Shown in pieces: positions 35,021 through 43,098 of a DNA stretch of 64,000 bases (positions are counted from its first letter, which is position 1; every line of letters begins with the position of its first letter). This DNA is from Sphingobacterium oryzagri (GTDB taxonomy: Bacteria > Bacteroidota > Bacteroidia > Sphingobacteriales > Sphingobacteriaceae). Location of the stretch: positions 1,674,001-1,738,000 of the forward strand of contig NZ_CP117880.1 of NCBI RefSeq assembly GCF_028736175.1, written 5' to 3'. The notes beneath the pieces are model-generated. The model was not told the origin of the DNA. It saw nothing but the letters and a program-made list of their open reading frames with translations, and ran no database searches. The position numbers and the translations under genes were made by a program.

Positions 35021-35809
35021 ATGCAGATATCATTAAAAGGAAAAAGAGCTTTAGTGGGGGGCAGTAGTTCGGGGATTGGTAGAGCGATAGCGATAGCACT
35101 CGCCTCCTGCGGCGCCGAGGTCGTGTTGATGGCGCGAAACGAAGATAAGCTACGGGCAGTGATCCGGGAGCTGGACAGTAGCGAAGGGCAACATCACAGT
35201 TATTTGTTGACAGACTTTAGCAACTACAATGCGCATAAGGAAAAATTGACGCACTTTTTTGCAAACGATAATGTAGACATTCTGGTGAATAACAGCAATG
35301 GCCCCGCCGCAGGTGGTGTATTTGCAAAAGAAGAACAGGATTACCTTGAGGCTTTCGAATTGCTCTTTCAACAGGCTGTGTTTACCAGTTCGCTAGCTAT
35401 CCCTTATATGCAAGAGCAAATGTTTGGGCGTATCATCAACGTATCGTCCATGACGGTGAAAGAGCCAAGCAATAGTTTAGTGCTATCTAACACGATGCGT
35501 ACGGCTTTGGTTAGTTGGAGTAAAACGCTGGCATCTGAAGTTGCCAAGTATCACGTTACGGTCAATTCAATACTTACTGGATTTTTCGATACCGACCGAC
35601 TTAACAGCCTGATGAAATTACAGGCCGAGCAGCAAGATTTGTCGTTTGCGGAGGTCAAGAAAGCACGTATTTCTTCGATACCGATGCAACGATTAGGAAA
35701 GCCCGAAGAATACGGACAATTGGTGGCATTTTTGGCGTCAGAGCAGGCTTCTTTCCTAACGGGAACAGCGATTCCGCTAGACGGCGGAGCAAGCACGGCG
35801 CTCTTTTAA
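35021..35809 (+). CDS. SDR family oxidoreductase lacking the canonical YxxxK
   Basis: 262 residues. The Rossmann start is GGSSSGIGRAIAIALA (13-28), with NNSNGP at the NNAG position. The catalytic region reads INVSSMTVKEPSNSLVLSN, then TMRTALVSWSKTL: the Ser is present, but the Tyr-x-x-x-Lys pair is replaced (LVLSNTMR). A subgroup of SDRs annotated as 3-oxoacyl-ACP reductases shares this NLVLSN pattern, so it is a family trait rather than a mutation. The enzyme may use an altered mechanism or be binding-only. It is probably co-transcribed with the Nramp-Usp gene. Confidence 0.82.
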   Translation: MQISLKGKRALVGGSSSGIGRAIAIALASCGAEVVLMARNEDKLRAVIRELDSSEGQHHSYLLTDFSNYNAHKEKLTHFFANDNVDILVNNSNGPAAGGVFAKEEQDYLEAFELLFQQAVFTSSLAIPYMQEQMFGRIINVSSMTVKEPSNSLVLSNTMRTALVSWSKTLASEVAKYHVTVNSILTGFFDTDRLNSLMKLQAEQQDLSFAEVKKARISSIPMQRLGKPEEYGQLVAFLASEQASFLTGTAIPLDGGASTALF

Positions 35810-35837
35810 GAGCGCCTTTTAACTGTGATTGCTGTTT

Positions 35838-36002
35838 TTGAGTCCATACCTAAGCATTATCCTAGCAAGTCAACGAATCTCAATCGTTCATCAGCTCTTT
35901 GCGATAATGCTTCAGTTGTTTGAGTCCATATCTAAGTATGGTGCTAGCAAGTCAACGAATCTCAATCGTTCATCAGCTCTTTGCGATAATGCTTCAGTTG
36001 TT
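35838..36002. repeat. 82-bp direct tandem duplication at the ppk2 3' end
   Basis: Two copies of an ~82-bp block (TTGAGTCCATACCTAAGC... to ...GCTTCAGTTGTT), first at about 35838-35920 and second at about 35920-36002. The second copy includes the last 13 codons and the stop of the PPK2 gene. The first is its non-coding duplicate, with several changes concentrated at the left end. Confidence 0.85.
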
Positions 36003-36837
36003 CCTGTATTTCCTCATCGAGTTCCGGATACTGGATATCCGTATACTTGCTCAAGGTTTCTAACAAAATATTAGCCACCAGGTAACGGGAAATATGTTTG
36101 TCGTCGGCCGGAATGATATACCAAGGCGCATGCGACTTCGTAGTGTGCTGAATAGCGTCTTGATAACAATCCATGTATTTATCCCACAACTTGCGTTCGC
36201 TAAGATCGCTTGGCGAAAATTTCCAATTGTGCTCGCCTTTGTCTAATCGCCTCAGCAACCGTTTTTTCTGTTCGCCTTTACTCAGGTGTAAGTAAAATTT
36301 GAAGACGATCATCTTGTTGTCCGTAAGCAGTTTTTCGAAACTGTTGATCTGGCTAAAACGATCGTTCCAAAACGAATCCGGAATATCGGTAGTCGCTGAG
36401 ATACCCGGGATATGCTCATTTAATAAATACGACGGATGCACCCGCGTAACCAAGACATTTTCATAATGCGTGCGATTAAAGACCCCAAACTTACCTTTCG
36501 GCGGCAGCTTGATATAGTGGCGCCAAAGATAATCGTGCTGTAGCTCTAAACTACTCGGCGTCTTGAAGCTATTTACCTCTACACCACGCGCGTTAAAATC
36601 TTTAAATAGCTCCCGTATCAAACTATCTTTACCTGCGGTATCCATCCCTTGGAAGCAGATTAGCACATTATATTTATTGTGTGCATACATCACATCCTGT
36701 ATTTTTGCCAACTTTTTACGGATGCTCTTGAGCTCCTCTTGCGCGAAATCAGAATCAATTTCAGCAGAAATATCGGTTGGAAATTTATCGAGCTGACTTT
36801 TTTTTGAGGCACGTAGTTTCTTGGCGTATTTTTTCAT
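35962..36837 (-). CDS. PPK2 family polyphosphate kinase
   Basis: 291 residues. Walker A is G64-M-D-T-A-G-K70-D71 (CFQGMDTAGKDSLIRELF). It is followed by the lid region GVFNRTHYENVLVTRVHP and FSPSDLSERKLWDKYMDCYQDAI. These motifs match PPK2 enzymes that phosphorylate nucleoside mono- or diphosphates with polyphosphate. The start MKKYAKKLRASKKSQLDKFP is the usual basic N-terminus. Its 3' end is duplicated in the downstream sequence (82-bp tandem repeat). It is divergent from the DUF2851 gene, with 81 bp between starts. Confidence 0.92.
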   Translation of the reverse strand: MKKYAKKLRASKKSQLDKFPTDISAEIDSDFAQEELKSIRKKLAKIQDVMYAHNKYNVLICFQGMDTAGKDSLIRELFKDFNARGVEVNSFKTPSSLELQHDYLWRHYIKLPPKGKFGVFNRTHYENVLVTRVHPSYLLNEHIPGISATTDIPDSFWNDRFSQINSFEKLLTDNKMIVFKFYLHLSKGEQKKRLLRRLDKGEHNWKFSPSDLSERKLWDKYMDCYQDAIQHTTKSHAPWYIIPADDKHISRYLVANILLETLSKYTDIQYPELDEEIQEQLKHYRKELMND

Positions 36838-36918
36838 AATTTATTTTCTTTTTATAAATATAGTTAAAATTTGTACGTTTTTCTTTTTTATATTAACTGT
36901 GTTTAGTATATTTAAACT

Positions 36919-38196
36919 ATGATTGCAGAAGAGCTTTTACATTTCATCTGGCAATTTAGGCTTTTTAACCAATTAAAACTTTTTAGCACAGCTGGAGAGC
37001 CTATCAAAATCCACTTTGTCGGAGAACACAATAACAATGCCGGACCAGATTTTATCCAGGCGAAACTTGCTATTGCCGGTCAATATTGGCATGGCTGTGT
37101 GGAATTGCACGTGGATGGGCGCGACTGGATGAGACACAAACATCATCAGGATGAAGCCTATAACAGCGTGATTCTACACGTGGTGTTTAGTGAGCCTGTG
37201 GTCGCTCATCGTGCTGATGGAACGCGTATTCCTTGCTTGGTATTGCGTAATTTTCTTGATGAAAAATTATTAATTAAGTATCAGCAGTTAATGGATAATA
37301 GGCATTGGATAGCTTGTGAAGCACATCTTCCTGCTGTTGCTGACTTGCATATTCAGCAGTTGAAAGGGCGTATGCTGGTTGAGCGCTTGGAACGTAACTA
37401 TCACCGTGTATTGCAGCTGCACGAACAAACGAAAGCGGATTGGGAAAAAATGCTCTTTTTAATGATCTGCCGCAGCTTTGGAATGAAGGTAAATGCAGAA
37501 GCCTTTTTGCAATTGGGCGAAGCAATTGATCTTCATCTTGTTAGAAAGTATATTGACGAGCCACTAAAGCAACAGGCTTTATTTTTTGGTCAGGCGGGCT
37601 TTCTCACTAAAGACTATACGGATGATTATGCTGTAAGCTTGAAAAACGCCTATACCGAGCTTTGCGATATGCACCGACTAGCGCCGTTAAGCCCGGTGTT
37701 ATGGAAACAATTGCGCATGCGACCTGCCAATTTTCCAACCTTTCGCCTTGGCCAACTTATTGGGGTATATGGGGCGAACCCTTATTTATTTGCCGGCTTA
37801 TTAGCCTGTGAAACTGTAGAGCAGGCCAATCTTTTGTTTCAGGACAACCGCACAGCCGATTACTGGACAGATCATTATCAATTTGATCGCCCTACACGGC
37901 ACCACGAAACGAGGCTTTCAGACGTTTTTACGACACACCTAGCCATCAATGCTTTTGTGCCTATACTTTTCACGTATGGCAAAATGATGGGACAGCCGCA
38001 GCTGGAAGCGCGCGCTTTTGCTTGGTTGGAAGGAATCAAAGCGGAACATAATCATGTTATAGCCATGTTTGCCCAGCGAGGCATCACATCGTTGAATGCC
38101 GCAGATTCACAAGCGCTGCTTCAATTAAAGAAAAGCTATTGTGATCAAAAGAAGTGTTTGGAATGCTGCGTAGGTCTGTCTATTTTGAAAGCTTAA
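36919..38196 (+). CDS. DUF2851 family protein
   Basis: 425 residues. The family start MIAEELLHFIWQFRLFN is followed by VGEHNNNAGPDFIQAKLAI and GCVELHVDGRDWMRHKHH, a nuclease-like EHN-GPDF/ELH pattern (Asp/Glu-rich with a conserved Lys), then a long helical region. A Cys-rich end (YCDQKKCLECCVGLSIL) may bind metal. DUF2851 proteins are widespread in Bacteroidota, and their function is undetermined. A nuclease-related fold is inference from the motif. It converges with the ankyrin gene, overlapping by 4 bp at the stops. Confidence 0.85.
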   Translation: MIAEELLHFIWQFRLFNQLKLFSTAGEPIKIHFVGEHNNNAGPDFIQAKLAIAGQYWHGCVELHVDGRDWMRHKHHQDEAYNSVILHVVFSEPVVAHRADGTRIPCLVLRNFLDEKLLIKYQQLMDNRHWIACEAHLPAVADLHIQQLKGRMLVERLERNYHRVLQLHEQTKADWEKMLFLMICRSFGMKVNAEAFLQLGEAIDLHLVRKYIDEPLKQQALFFGQAGFLTKDYTDDYAVSLKNAYTELCDMHRLAPLSPVLWKQLRMRPANFPTFRLGQLIGVYGANPYLFAGLLACETVEQANLLFQDNRTADYWTDHYQFDRPTRHHETRLSDVFTTHLAINAFVPILFTYGKMMGQPQLEARAFAWLEGIKAEHNHVIAMFAQRGITSLNAADSQALLQLKKSYCDQKKCLECCVGLSILKA

Positions 38197-38846
38197 TTGG
38201 AACGTAATATGGTTGCAATTTCTTTAAAGCCTTTTTCGAAAGCCAGATCAGCAGCCGTAGCGCCCATATCTGTTTTCAACGAAATGTCGGCACCATTTTC
38301 CAACAAAATAATAATCATATCAATACTTCCTTGTTGGGCGGCGATATGTAGCGGCGTAATGCGCGCGTTTTGCACAACATTTACCTCCGCGCCTGCTTCA
38401 ACAAGCATTTTGCTTATCTGATCGTATTGCCCTGTCAGTGCGGTATGCAAGGGGTAAACATGGTAACCATTTTGCGAACAGATATTGGGATCGGCCTTTT
38501 TCGCAAGTAGACTGCGCACCACAGTTTCCTGTCCAAAGTGCGTAGCAATGCCTAAAGGCGTAAAACCATGTGATGATAATTCGTCGATAACATCCGGTTT
38601 TTGCTTCAGCATCATATCCACCTGTGGCGCCAGGCCAATAGCGCAAGCCTCATGTATGGTGATGGTGGTTAGGTGATTGAGTATGGTTTTTATTACCTGG
38701 TCTTTGTGATAATAGCACGCTAGCAATAATGGCGAAATATCGTGGCTCGTTTTCTCCCGTAGCAGCGATGCATCGGCCCGGAGTAAAATTTCCAAATCGT
38801 GATGATTTCCCGTCTCGATATATTCTTCTAACTTGTATAAGCTCAT
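38193..38846 (-). CDS. Ankyrin-repeat protein
   Basis: 217 residues containing about five ankyrin repeats: TSHDISPLLLACYYHKDQVIK near 33, GLAPQVDMMLKQKPDVIDEL, GFTPLGIATHFGQETVVRSL (101-120), YPLHTALTGQYDQISKMLVEA and TPLHIAAQQGSIDMIIILLE. The final repeat DMGATAADLAFEKGFKEIA closes the stack. It has no signal peptide or other domain, so it is a cytosolic protein-binding module with unknown partner. Stop overlaps that of the DUF2851 gene. Confidence 0.9.
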   Translation of the reverse strand: MSLYKLEEYIETGNHHDLEILLRADASLLREKTSHDISPLLLACYYHKDQVIKTILNHLTTITIHEACAIGLAPQVDMMLKQKPDVIDELSSHGFTPLGIATHFGQETVVRSLLAKKADPNICSQNGYHVYPLHTALTGQYDQISKMLVEAGAEVNVVQNARITPLHIAAQQGSIDMIIILLENGADISLKTDMGATAADLAFEKGFKEIATILRSN

Positions 38847-39140
38847 CCGTGTGTTGTTTGACGTTTACGAATTAAATAAAAAAATACCAAAATCTAAGGA
38901 TTTGTGCATAACATTTAACTTGTGCAAAACGCTTTTTCCAAAAGCTCCTGGCTGATTTTAGCAAAAAATGCGCAATTACGTTGGTTGCGCGTGATAACAG
39001 TGATTAAGTAGTTGTTTTTGTAAGTTTTTGTTTATTAATGATTTGTGATTTGATTATTGCGTGATTTTGCGTCATGGTAAGCCTGTGTAGGCGCTGTTGT
39101 AGCACAATTTCTACATTAGCAGAAAAATTATCGTTAGGTA

Positions 39141-39171
39141 TTGTCTGATATCAAACTTAGCATTACTTTTG
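39141..39171 (+). promoter_or_regulatory. Bacteroidota-type promoter with no gene after it
   Basis: TTG at 39141-39143, a 20-base spacer and TACTTTTG at 39164-39171, an exact TAnnTTTG. Transcription would begin near 39178, directly at a terminator hairpin, followed by the IS1182 element. Confidence 0.5.
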
Positions 39172-39198
39172 TAATGCCCTCCCCAAGGGCATGTTTTT
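39172..39198 (+). terminator. Terminator-like hairpin close to the IS1182 left end
   Basis: ATGCCCT and AGGGCAT with a CCCCA-type loop, then GTTTTTC, on the plus strand. It lies just after the promoter at 39141-39171. Confidence 0.6.
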
Positions 39199-39284
39199 CA
39201 TAGGTAGATGTAGAAGGTGTCTAAAAAGGCACCTTCTTCTGTTTTTACAGTTTTTTCGCTTCGATACATTTTTCGTTTCCAATA

Positions 39285-40910
39285 TTAGGCTGCAAGTCGA
39301 TATATCGTACTTTTTACCCTTTCCAGACCTATATTTATCGCTGGTAGGGAGCTTTTGCCATCAGGATTGCCAATCAAAGCCCTGTTTTTCCACTTTCTTG
39401 CCCATTTTCTTAGGTTATGAGCAATGGCCATCAAACCGAACTCCACGGCAACTTTCTCCAATCCTTTCATACTGAACCGGGTAAACTTGTTATTGCTTTT
39501 CATCTGTCCAAATACAGCTTCAACTTCTACGGGTCGCTTACTTCGATGATAGAGCCCTTGTTCTGACAACAGCAATTCCCGAGCTTTAGCCCTGAGCTGG
39601 GTAAGTCGGTGGTTCACTTCAATCAGACGATTACCTTGAGCTTTATGGCACTGTCCGCGCATCGGGCAACCTTCACATCGCTGAGCTTGATAGCAACTCA
39701 CTTGTGCAGCATATCCGTTGGTGCTGAATCGAGTCGCATGGCCTATAAAGCTAAGCTTCTGTCCTGCTGGACATATATAAAAGTCCTCCTGCTGGTTGTA
39801 ATACAAGTTTTGCACCGAAAAAGGATCCTGCCTGTGTTTACGCTTTTGCTCCGTATGAAAGTAATTGTACTTGACAAAAGCGGTTATCCCTTTTCTTTCC
39901 ATCAGCTCATAGTTTTGCTCGCTACCATATCCGGCATCCGCTACAATTGATTCACTTTGCTTTCCGTAATGAGATTCAAAGCTTTCCAGATGTCCCGGTA
40001 AGGTTGTGGTGTCTGCGGTCGTTTGGTGGATACTGTAGTGGGTGATGAACTGCTCTTCGGTACTGATTTGTGTATTGTAGGCCGGTTTGAGCTGACCGTT
40101 TTTCATGTGATCTTCTTTCATCCGCATAAAAACAGCATCCGTATCTGTTTTACTATAACTATTGCGATCCCCTAGTATTTCCAGTTGTTGTTCATATTTT
40201 TCCAATCGCGGTAAATAGTCTTCTTCAAGTTTCTTGAGCTGCTTATCGGTAGACTTACTGCCCGCTCTGAGCTTGGCATTTATCGTTTTGATTCTTTCCT
40301 TCAATCCTGCACTATCGATTGCCTTACTAATTTCTTGATTGCCTAAGGAAGATTGATCTTCGGTTATCTGCGCGTCAATCGAGGAAAGTACAGCAGCGAT
40401 GTTGGCTTCCAGTTTTAACTTGTTCTTCTGGATAGATTTCTTCCAAACAAATGTGTAGCGACCCGCTGCCGATTCGATCTTGGTGCCATCTACATACTGA
40501 ACGTGCAAACTGACGTACTCCAGTTCATGCAACATCCGAACGATGCTGGCAAATAGATCCTGTATTTGACCTTTAAGACGTTTAGCTCGAAAATAATTGA
40601 TCGTGCGATAATCAGGCGTACTGTTTCCTGAAAGCCAAATGAAATGGATGTTCTCCTGCAAGGCGCGTTCGATCTTTCGACATGAATAGATATTGCTTAG
40701 ATAAGCGTAGAATAAAACTTTAAGAAGCATCCTGGGATGGAAACTCGTCGTACCTCCGCCTTTATATTGACTGATCAGATGCGCGATATCCAGTTGATCA
40801 ACAACCTGATTAACCAATCGAACGGGATGGTTTAATGGAATACGATCCAAAATATTTTCAGGAAATAGGACCGGACTATTGGATGGAAGGGCTTTAAATT
40901 GTACTTTCAT
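39285..40910 (-). CDS. IS1182-family transposase
   Basis: 541 residues from the ATG at 40910 (MKVQFKALPSNSPVLFP); ten extra upstream codons are possible. It contains the IS1182 N-terminal domain (LLKVLFYAYLSNIYSCRKIERAL, split at SNIY), a DDE core with VQYVDGTKIESAAGRYTF (first Asp) and SIVADAGYGSEQNYELME (second Asp), and a Cys cluster (CYQAQRCEGCPMRGQCHKAQ). The end VEAVFGQMKSNNKFTRF supplies the catalytic Glu. The frame has no lesions, so it is probably functional. Confidence 0.93.
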   Translation of the reverse strand: MKVQFKALPSNSPVLFPENILDRIPLNHPVRLVNQVVDQLDIAHLISQYKGGGTTSFHPRMLLKVLFYAYLSNIYSCRKIERALQENIHFIWLSGNSTPDYRTINYFRAKRLKGQIQDLFASIVRMLHELEYVSLHVQYVDGTKIESAAGRYTFVWKKSIQKNKLKLEANIAAVLSSIDAQITEDQSSLGNQEISKAIDSAGLKERIKTINAKLRAGSKSTDKQLKKLEEDYLPRLEKYEQQLEILGDRNSYSKTDTDAVFMRMKEDHMKNGQLKPAYNTQISTEEQFITHYSIHQTTADTTTLPGHLESFESHYGKQSESIVADAGYGSEQNYELMERKGITAFVKYNYFHTEQKRKHRQDPFSVQNLYYNQQEDFYICPAGQKLSFIGHATRFSTNGYAAQVSCYQAQRCEGCPMRGQCHKAQGNRLIEVNHRLTQLRAKARELLLSEQGLYHRSKRPVEVEAVFGQMKSNNKFTRFSMKGLEKVAVEFGLMAIAHNLRKWARKWKNRALIGNPDGKSSLPAINIGLERVKSTIYRLAA

Positions 40911-40927
40911 ATCGTTTTTTGGGTGCA

Positions 40928-40950
40928 CCTTAAGATACAAAATCTTAAGG
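40928..40950. repeat. Hairpin in the transposase leader
   Basis: Perfect 9-bp stem CCTTAAGAT / ATCTTAAGG with a 5-base loop, 18 bases before the transposase ATG. It may limit transposase translation (inference). Confidence 0.6.
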
Positions 40951-40964
40951 ACAAAAAACAGAAA

Positions 40965-41000
40965 AACCCCGCCATTTTTTATGACGGGGTTCTTTTTTTT
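40965..41000. terminator. Terminator at the right end of the IS
   Basis: 11-bp stem AACCCCGCCAT / ATGACGGGGTT with one mismatch, followed by T9 on the plus strand and by a T-rich stretch on the minus strand. It would block transcription in either direction between transposase and ubiX. Confidence 0.75.
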
Positions 41001-41052
41001 AATAGACCTTTTTAGACGGCCTCTTTTTTGTTAATTTTGCTTTGTGAGTAAC

Positions 41053-41616
41053 ATGCTAAAGAAAAAAATTGTGCTGGCCGTGACCGGAGCTAGCGGATCA
41101 ATATATGCAAAAGTACTATTGGACAAGCTTGTTCAGCTTAAGGACCAACTGCAAGATGTAGCCGTCGTGATGTCGGACAATGCAAAAGATGTCTGGCAGT
41201 TTGAACTTGGTAATCAAGGGTACAGCGATTATCCTTTTACATTTTATAGCAAAAATGATTTTATGGCGCCCTTTGCGTCCGGTTCGGCGCGCTTCGACAC
41301 GATGATTGTGTGTCCTTGCTCCATGGGCACACTGGCGCGCATCGCGCACGGCGTATCGTCAGATTTAACGACACGAGCTGCAGACGTTATCTTAAAAGAG
41401 CGACGGAAGTTGGTGTTGGTGACCCGTGAAACGCCGCTCAGCGCAATTCATATTCAAAACATGGCCACGGTAACGCAGGCTGGCGGAATTATTTGTCCGG
41501 CGAGTCCTTCTTTTTACAGTGTGCCCAAAACATTTGAAGATTTGGCGGCGACGGTTGTGGATAGGGTGCTTTCGCTTTGTGATATTCGGGTGGATAGCTA
41601 TTCGTGGGGAGAATAG
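41053..41616 (+). CDS. ubiX: Flavin prenyltransferase
   Basis: 187 residues from the ATG at 41053 (MLKKKIVLAVTGASGSIYA); a GTG three codons upstream is possible. UbiX attaches a dimethylallyl group to FMN to make prenylated FMN, the cofactor of UbiD-type decarboxylases. Motifs: VTGASGSIYAKVLL, VVMSDNAKDVWQFEL, IVCPCSMGTLARIAHG, LVTRETPLSAIHIQNM and ICPASPSFYSVPKT. An exact TAATTTTG box at 41032-41039 lies just outside the IS1182 right end. Transcription may therefore depend partly on sequence brought by the IS. No ubiD is in the window. Confidence 0.92.
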   Translation: MLKKKIVLAVTGASGSIYAKVLLDKLVQLKDQLQDVAVVMSDNAKDVWQFELGNQGYSDYPFTFYSKNDFMAPFASGSARFDTMIVCPCSMGTLARIAHGVSSDLTTRAADVILKERRKLVLVTRETPLSAIHIQNMATVTQAGGIICPASPSFYSVPKTFEDLAATVVDRVLSLCDIRVDSYSWGE

Positions 41617-41661
41617 TTGTAAAAACGCAGATTTTACATTTATCGGTTACAATATATTTTG

Positions 41662-41669
41662 TACATTTG
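41662..41669 (+). promoter_or_regulatory. Bacteroidota -7 box (TACATTTG)
   Basis: Exact TAnnTTTG, eight bases before the ATG of the 47-codon ORF and about 160 bases before pyrC-like 41827. The -33 region is only weakly TTTG-like (TTTA). Confidence 0.4.
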
Positions 41670-41676
41670 TTTTTCA

Positions 41677-41820
41677 ATGAAACAGCTCGCAGATTTGAAT
41701 GCATATACGCCATATTTCATTGGGTTTCCAGACGAAAACAAACAGCCTATACTGTTTTGCGCGCTGCATGAATCTTCCTTTCTATCCAATCTATTTTTTG
41801 ACATTAATTCGTTTACATAA
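41677..41820 (+). CDS. 47-residue hypothetical protein
   Basis: Open from the ATG at 41677 to TAA 41818-41820, ending six bases before the next start. The sequence MKQLADLNAYTPYFIGFPDE... reads like protein rather than chance: it has a balanced composition and ends SFLSNLFFDINSFT, and no signal peptide is present. An exact promoter box precedes it, and it is positioned as the first gene of the pyrC-like operon. It is not recognised, and it could be a truncated remnant. Confidence 0.4.
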   Translation: MKQLADLNAYTPYFIGFPDENKQPILFCALHESSFLSNLFFDINSFT

Positions 41821-41826
41821 TTATCC

Positions 41827-43095
41827 ATGAACACTATTTTAATTTCATCTGCTAAACTTGTGTTGCCTGGTCATCCGCAGCATGGCGAAATTGTTGATAT
41901 ACTTATTGAGCAAGGGCTTATTCGCCAGGTTGCGTCTAAAATTGATCTTGATCTTTCAGGTGTCGATTTGATAGAAGCAGCTGGTGCGACAGTTACGGCT
42001 GGTTTTTTTGATCTGCATGCCAATTTTGGCGAGCCTGGATTGGAAACAAAGGAGGATATCAGCACAGGAACGGCAGCAGCGGCGGCAGGTGGATACACCG
42101 GTGTCGCGGTATTCCCAAATACAAATCCGCCGATTCATAGCCGTTCGGAAGTCGCTTTGCTGGTCAACAGTGCCAAAGGAAATATCGTAGATGTTTTTCC
42201 GGTAGGCGCCATTAGCAAGAAAAGAGAAGGGAAGGAGCTGGCGGAGATTTATGACATGCAATCGGTTGGTGCGATCGCTTTTTGTGATGGTGATCATGCG
42301 GTACAGCAGGCCGGATTGATGGGGCGCGCTTTGCTTTACGCGAAAGGTATCGATGCTTTAATTATTTCTTTTGCCGAAGATGATTCTATTGCTGGCGGTA
42401 GCCAAATGAACGAAGGCGAGATGAGCACGTATCTGGGGATGAAAGGAAAACCAAATTTAGCGGAATCGTTGATGGTTTCTCGTGATTTATTTCTCGCAGA
42501 ATACAACGAAGCTCCAATCCATTTCACCTGTATCTCTACGGCAGAATCGGTCGCGCTGATTAAAAGTGCGAAGGACAAAGGATTGCCCGTGACTTGTGAT
42601 GTAGCCGCGCATAATTTAGTGTTTAGCGATGCGGAAATTATTGGGTTTGATAGTAACTTTAAGGTCAATCCGCCGCTACGCACTAAAGAAGATGTAGATG
42701 CCTTGGTTCAGGCAGTAAAAGACGGAACTATTGACGCAATCGTTACCCAGCATACCCCACACGAAATTGAATTTAAAAATGTGGAGTTCCAAATTGCCAA
42801 AGACGGGATCATCGGCTTGCAAACGGCCTTGCCATTTTTGTTGCAAGCAGGACTTTCAACCGAAGAAATCATTGAAAAGTTGGCTGTGCGACCGCGGCAA
42901 ATTGCGCGACAGCCAGTTCCGACATTGACAGAGGGATCAGTTGCTAATTTGGTGGTGTTTGATGCCAACGAAAAATGGACGTTAGACGCCCGAACAAACA
43001 AATCAAAATCGGCAAATAATCCGTATTTTGGAAAAGAATTGACCGGAAAGGTTAAAGCAATAGTAAACAATGGCCAATTGGTCGTAAATAAATAA
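41827..43095 (+). CDS. pyrC: Dihydroorotase-like protein with degenerate active site
   Basis: 422 residues, an amidohydrolase TIM-barrel of the dihydroorotase family along its whole length (AAAAAGGYTGVAVFPNTNPPIHS, GEMSTYLGMKGKPN, TPHEIEFK). The metal and catalytic positions differ from active enzymes. The HxH of DxHxHxREPG is D62-L-H-A-N-F-G-E-P, the His-Cys-His region reads IHFTCIST, and the catalytic Asp of ATDHAPH is Gln308 (VTQHTPH). Similar sequences are annotated dihydroorotase in Bacteroidota. It may be a non-catalytic subunit like the inactive DHO proteins that assemble with aspartate carbamoyltransferase (inference). It heads a run of three tightly spaced genes. Confidence 0.82.
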   Translation: MNTILISSAKLVLPGHPQHGEIVDILIEQGLIRQVASKIDLDLSGVDLIEAAGATVTAGFFDLHANFGEPGLETKEDISTGTAAAAAGGYTGVAVFPNTNPPIHSRSEVALLVNSAKGNIVDVFPVGAISKKREGKELAEIYDMQSVGAIAFCDGDHAVQQAGLMGRALLYAKGIDALIISFAEDDSIAGGSQMNEGEMSTYLGMKGKPNLAESLMVSRDLFLAEYNEAPIHFTCISTAESVALIKSAKDKGLPVTCDVAAHNLVFSDAEIIGFDSNFKVNPPLRTKEDVDALVQAVKDGTIDAIVTQHTPHEIEFKNVEFQIAKDGIIGLQTALPFLLQAGLSTEEIIEKLAVRPRQIARQPVPTLTEGSVANLVVFDANEKWTLDARTNKSKSANNPYFGKELTGKVKAIVNNGQLVVNK

Positions 43096-43098
43096 GTT

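Larger units (their letters stand above)
39212..41024 (-). mobile_element. IS1182-family insertion sequence
   Basis: About 1.8 kb. Imperfect terminal inverted repeats share GTCTAAAAAGG (left AGAAGGTGTCTAAAAAGG; right, reverse complement, AGAGGCCGTCTAAAAAGG; 15 of 18). No target duplication is obvious. The left end also folds as a hairpin (AGAAGGTG / CACCTTCT followed by T-rich sequence), and the right end contains two further hairpins. Exact ends are approximate. Confidence 0.75.

Noticed and set aside
39212..41024. Target-site duplication of the IS1182 element
   Set aside because: No identical flanking bases were found at the inferred ends, so no duplication is reported.
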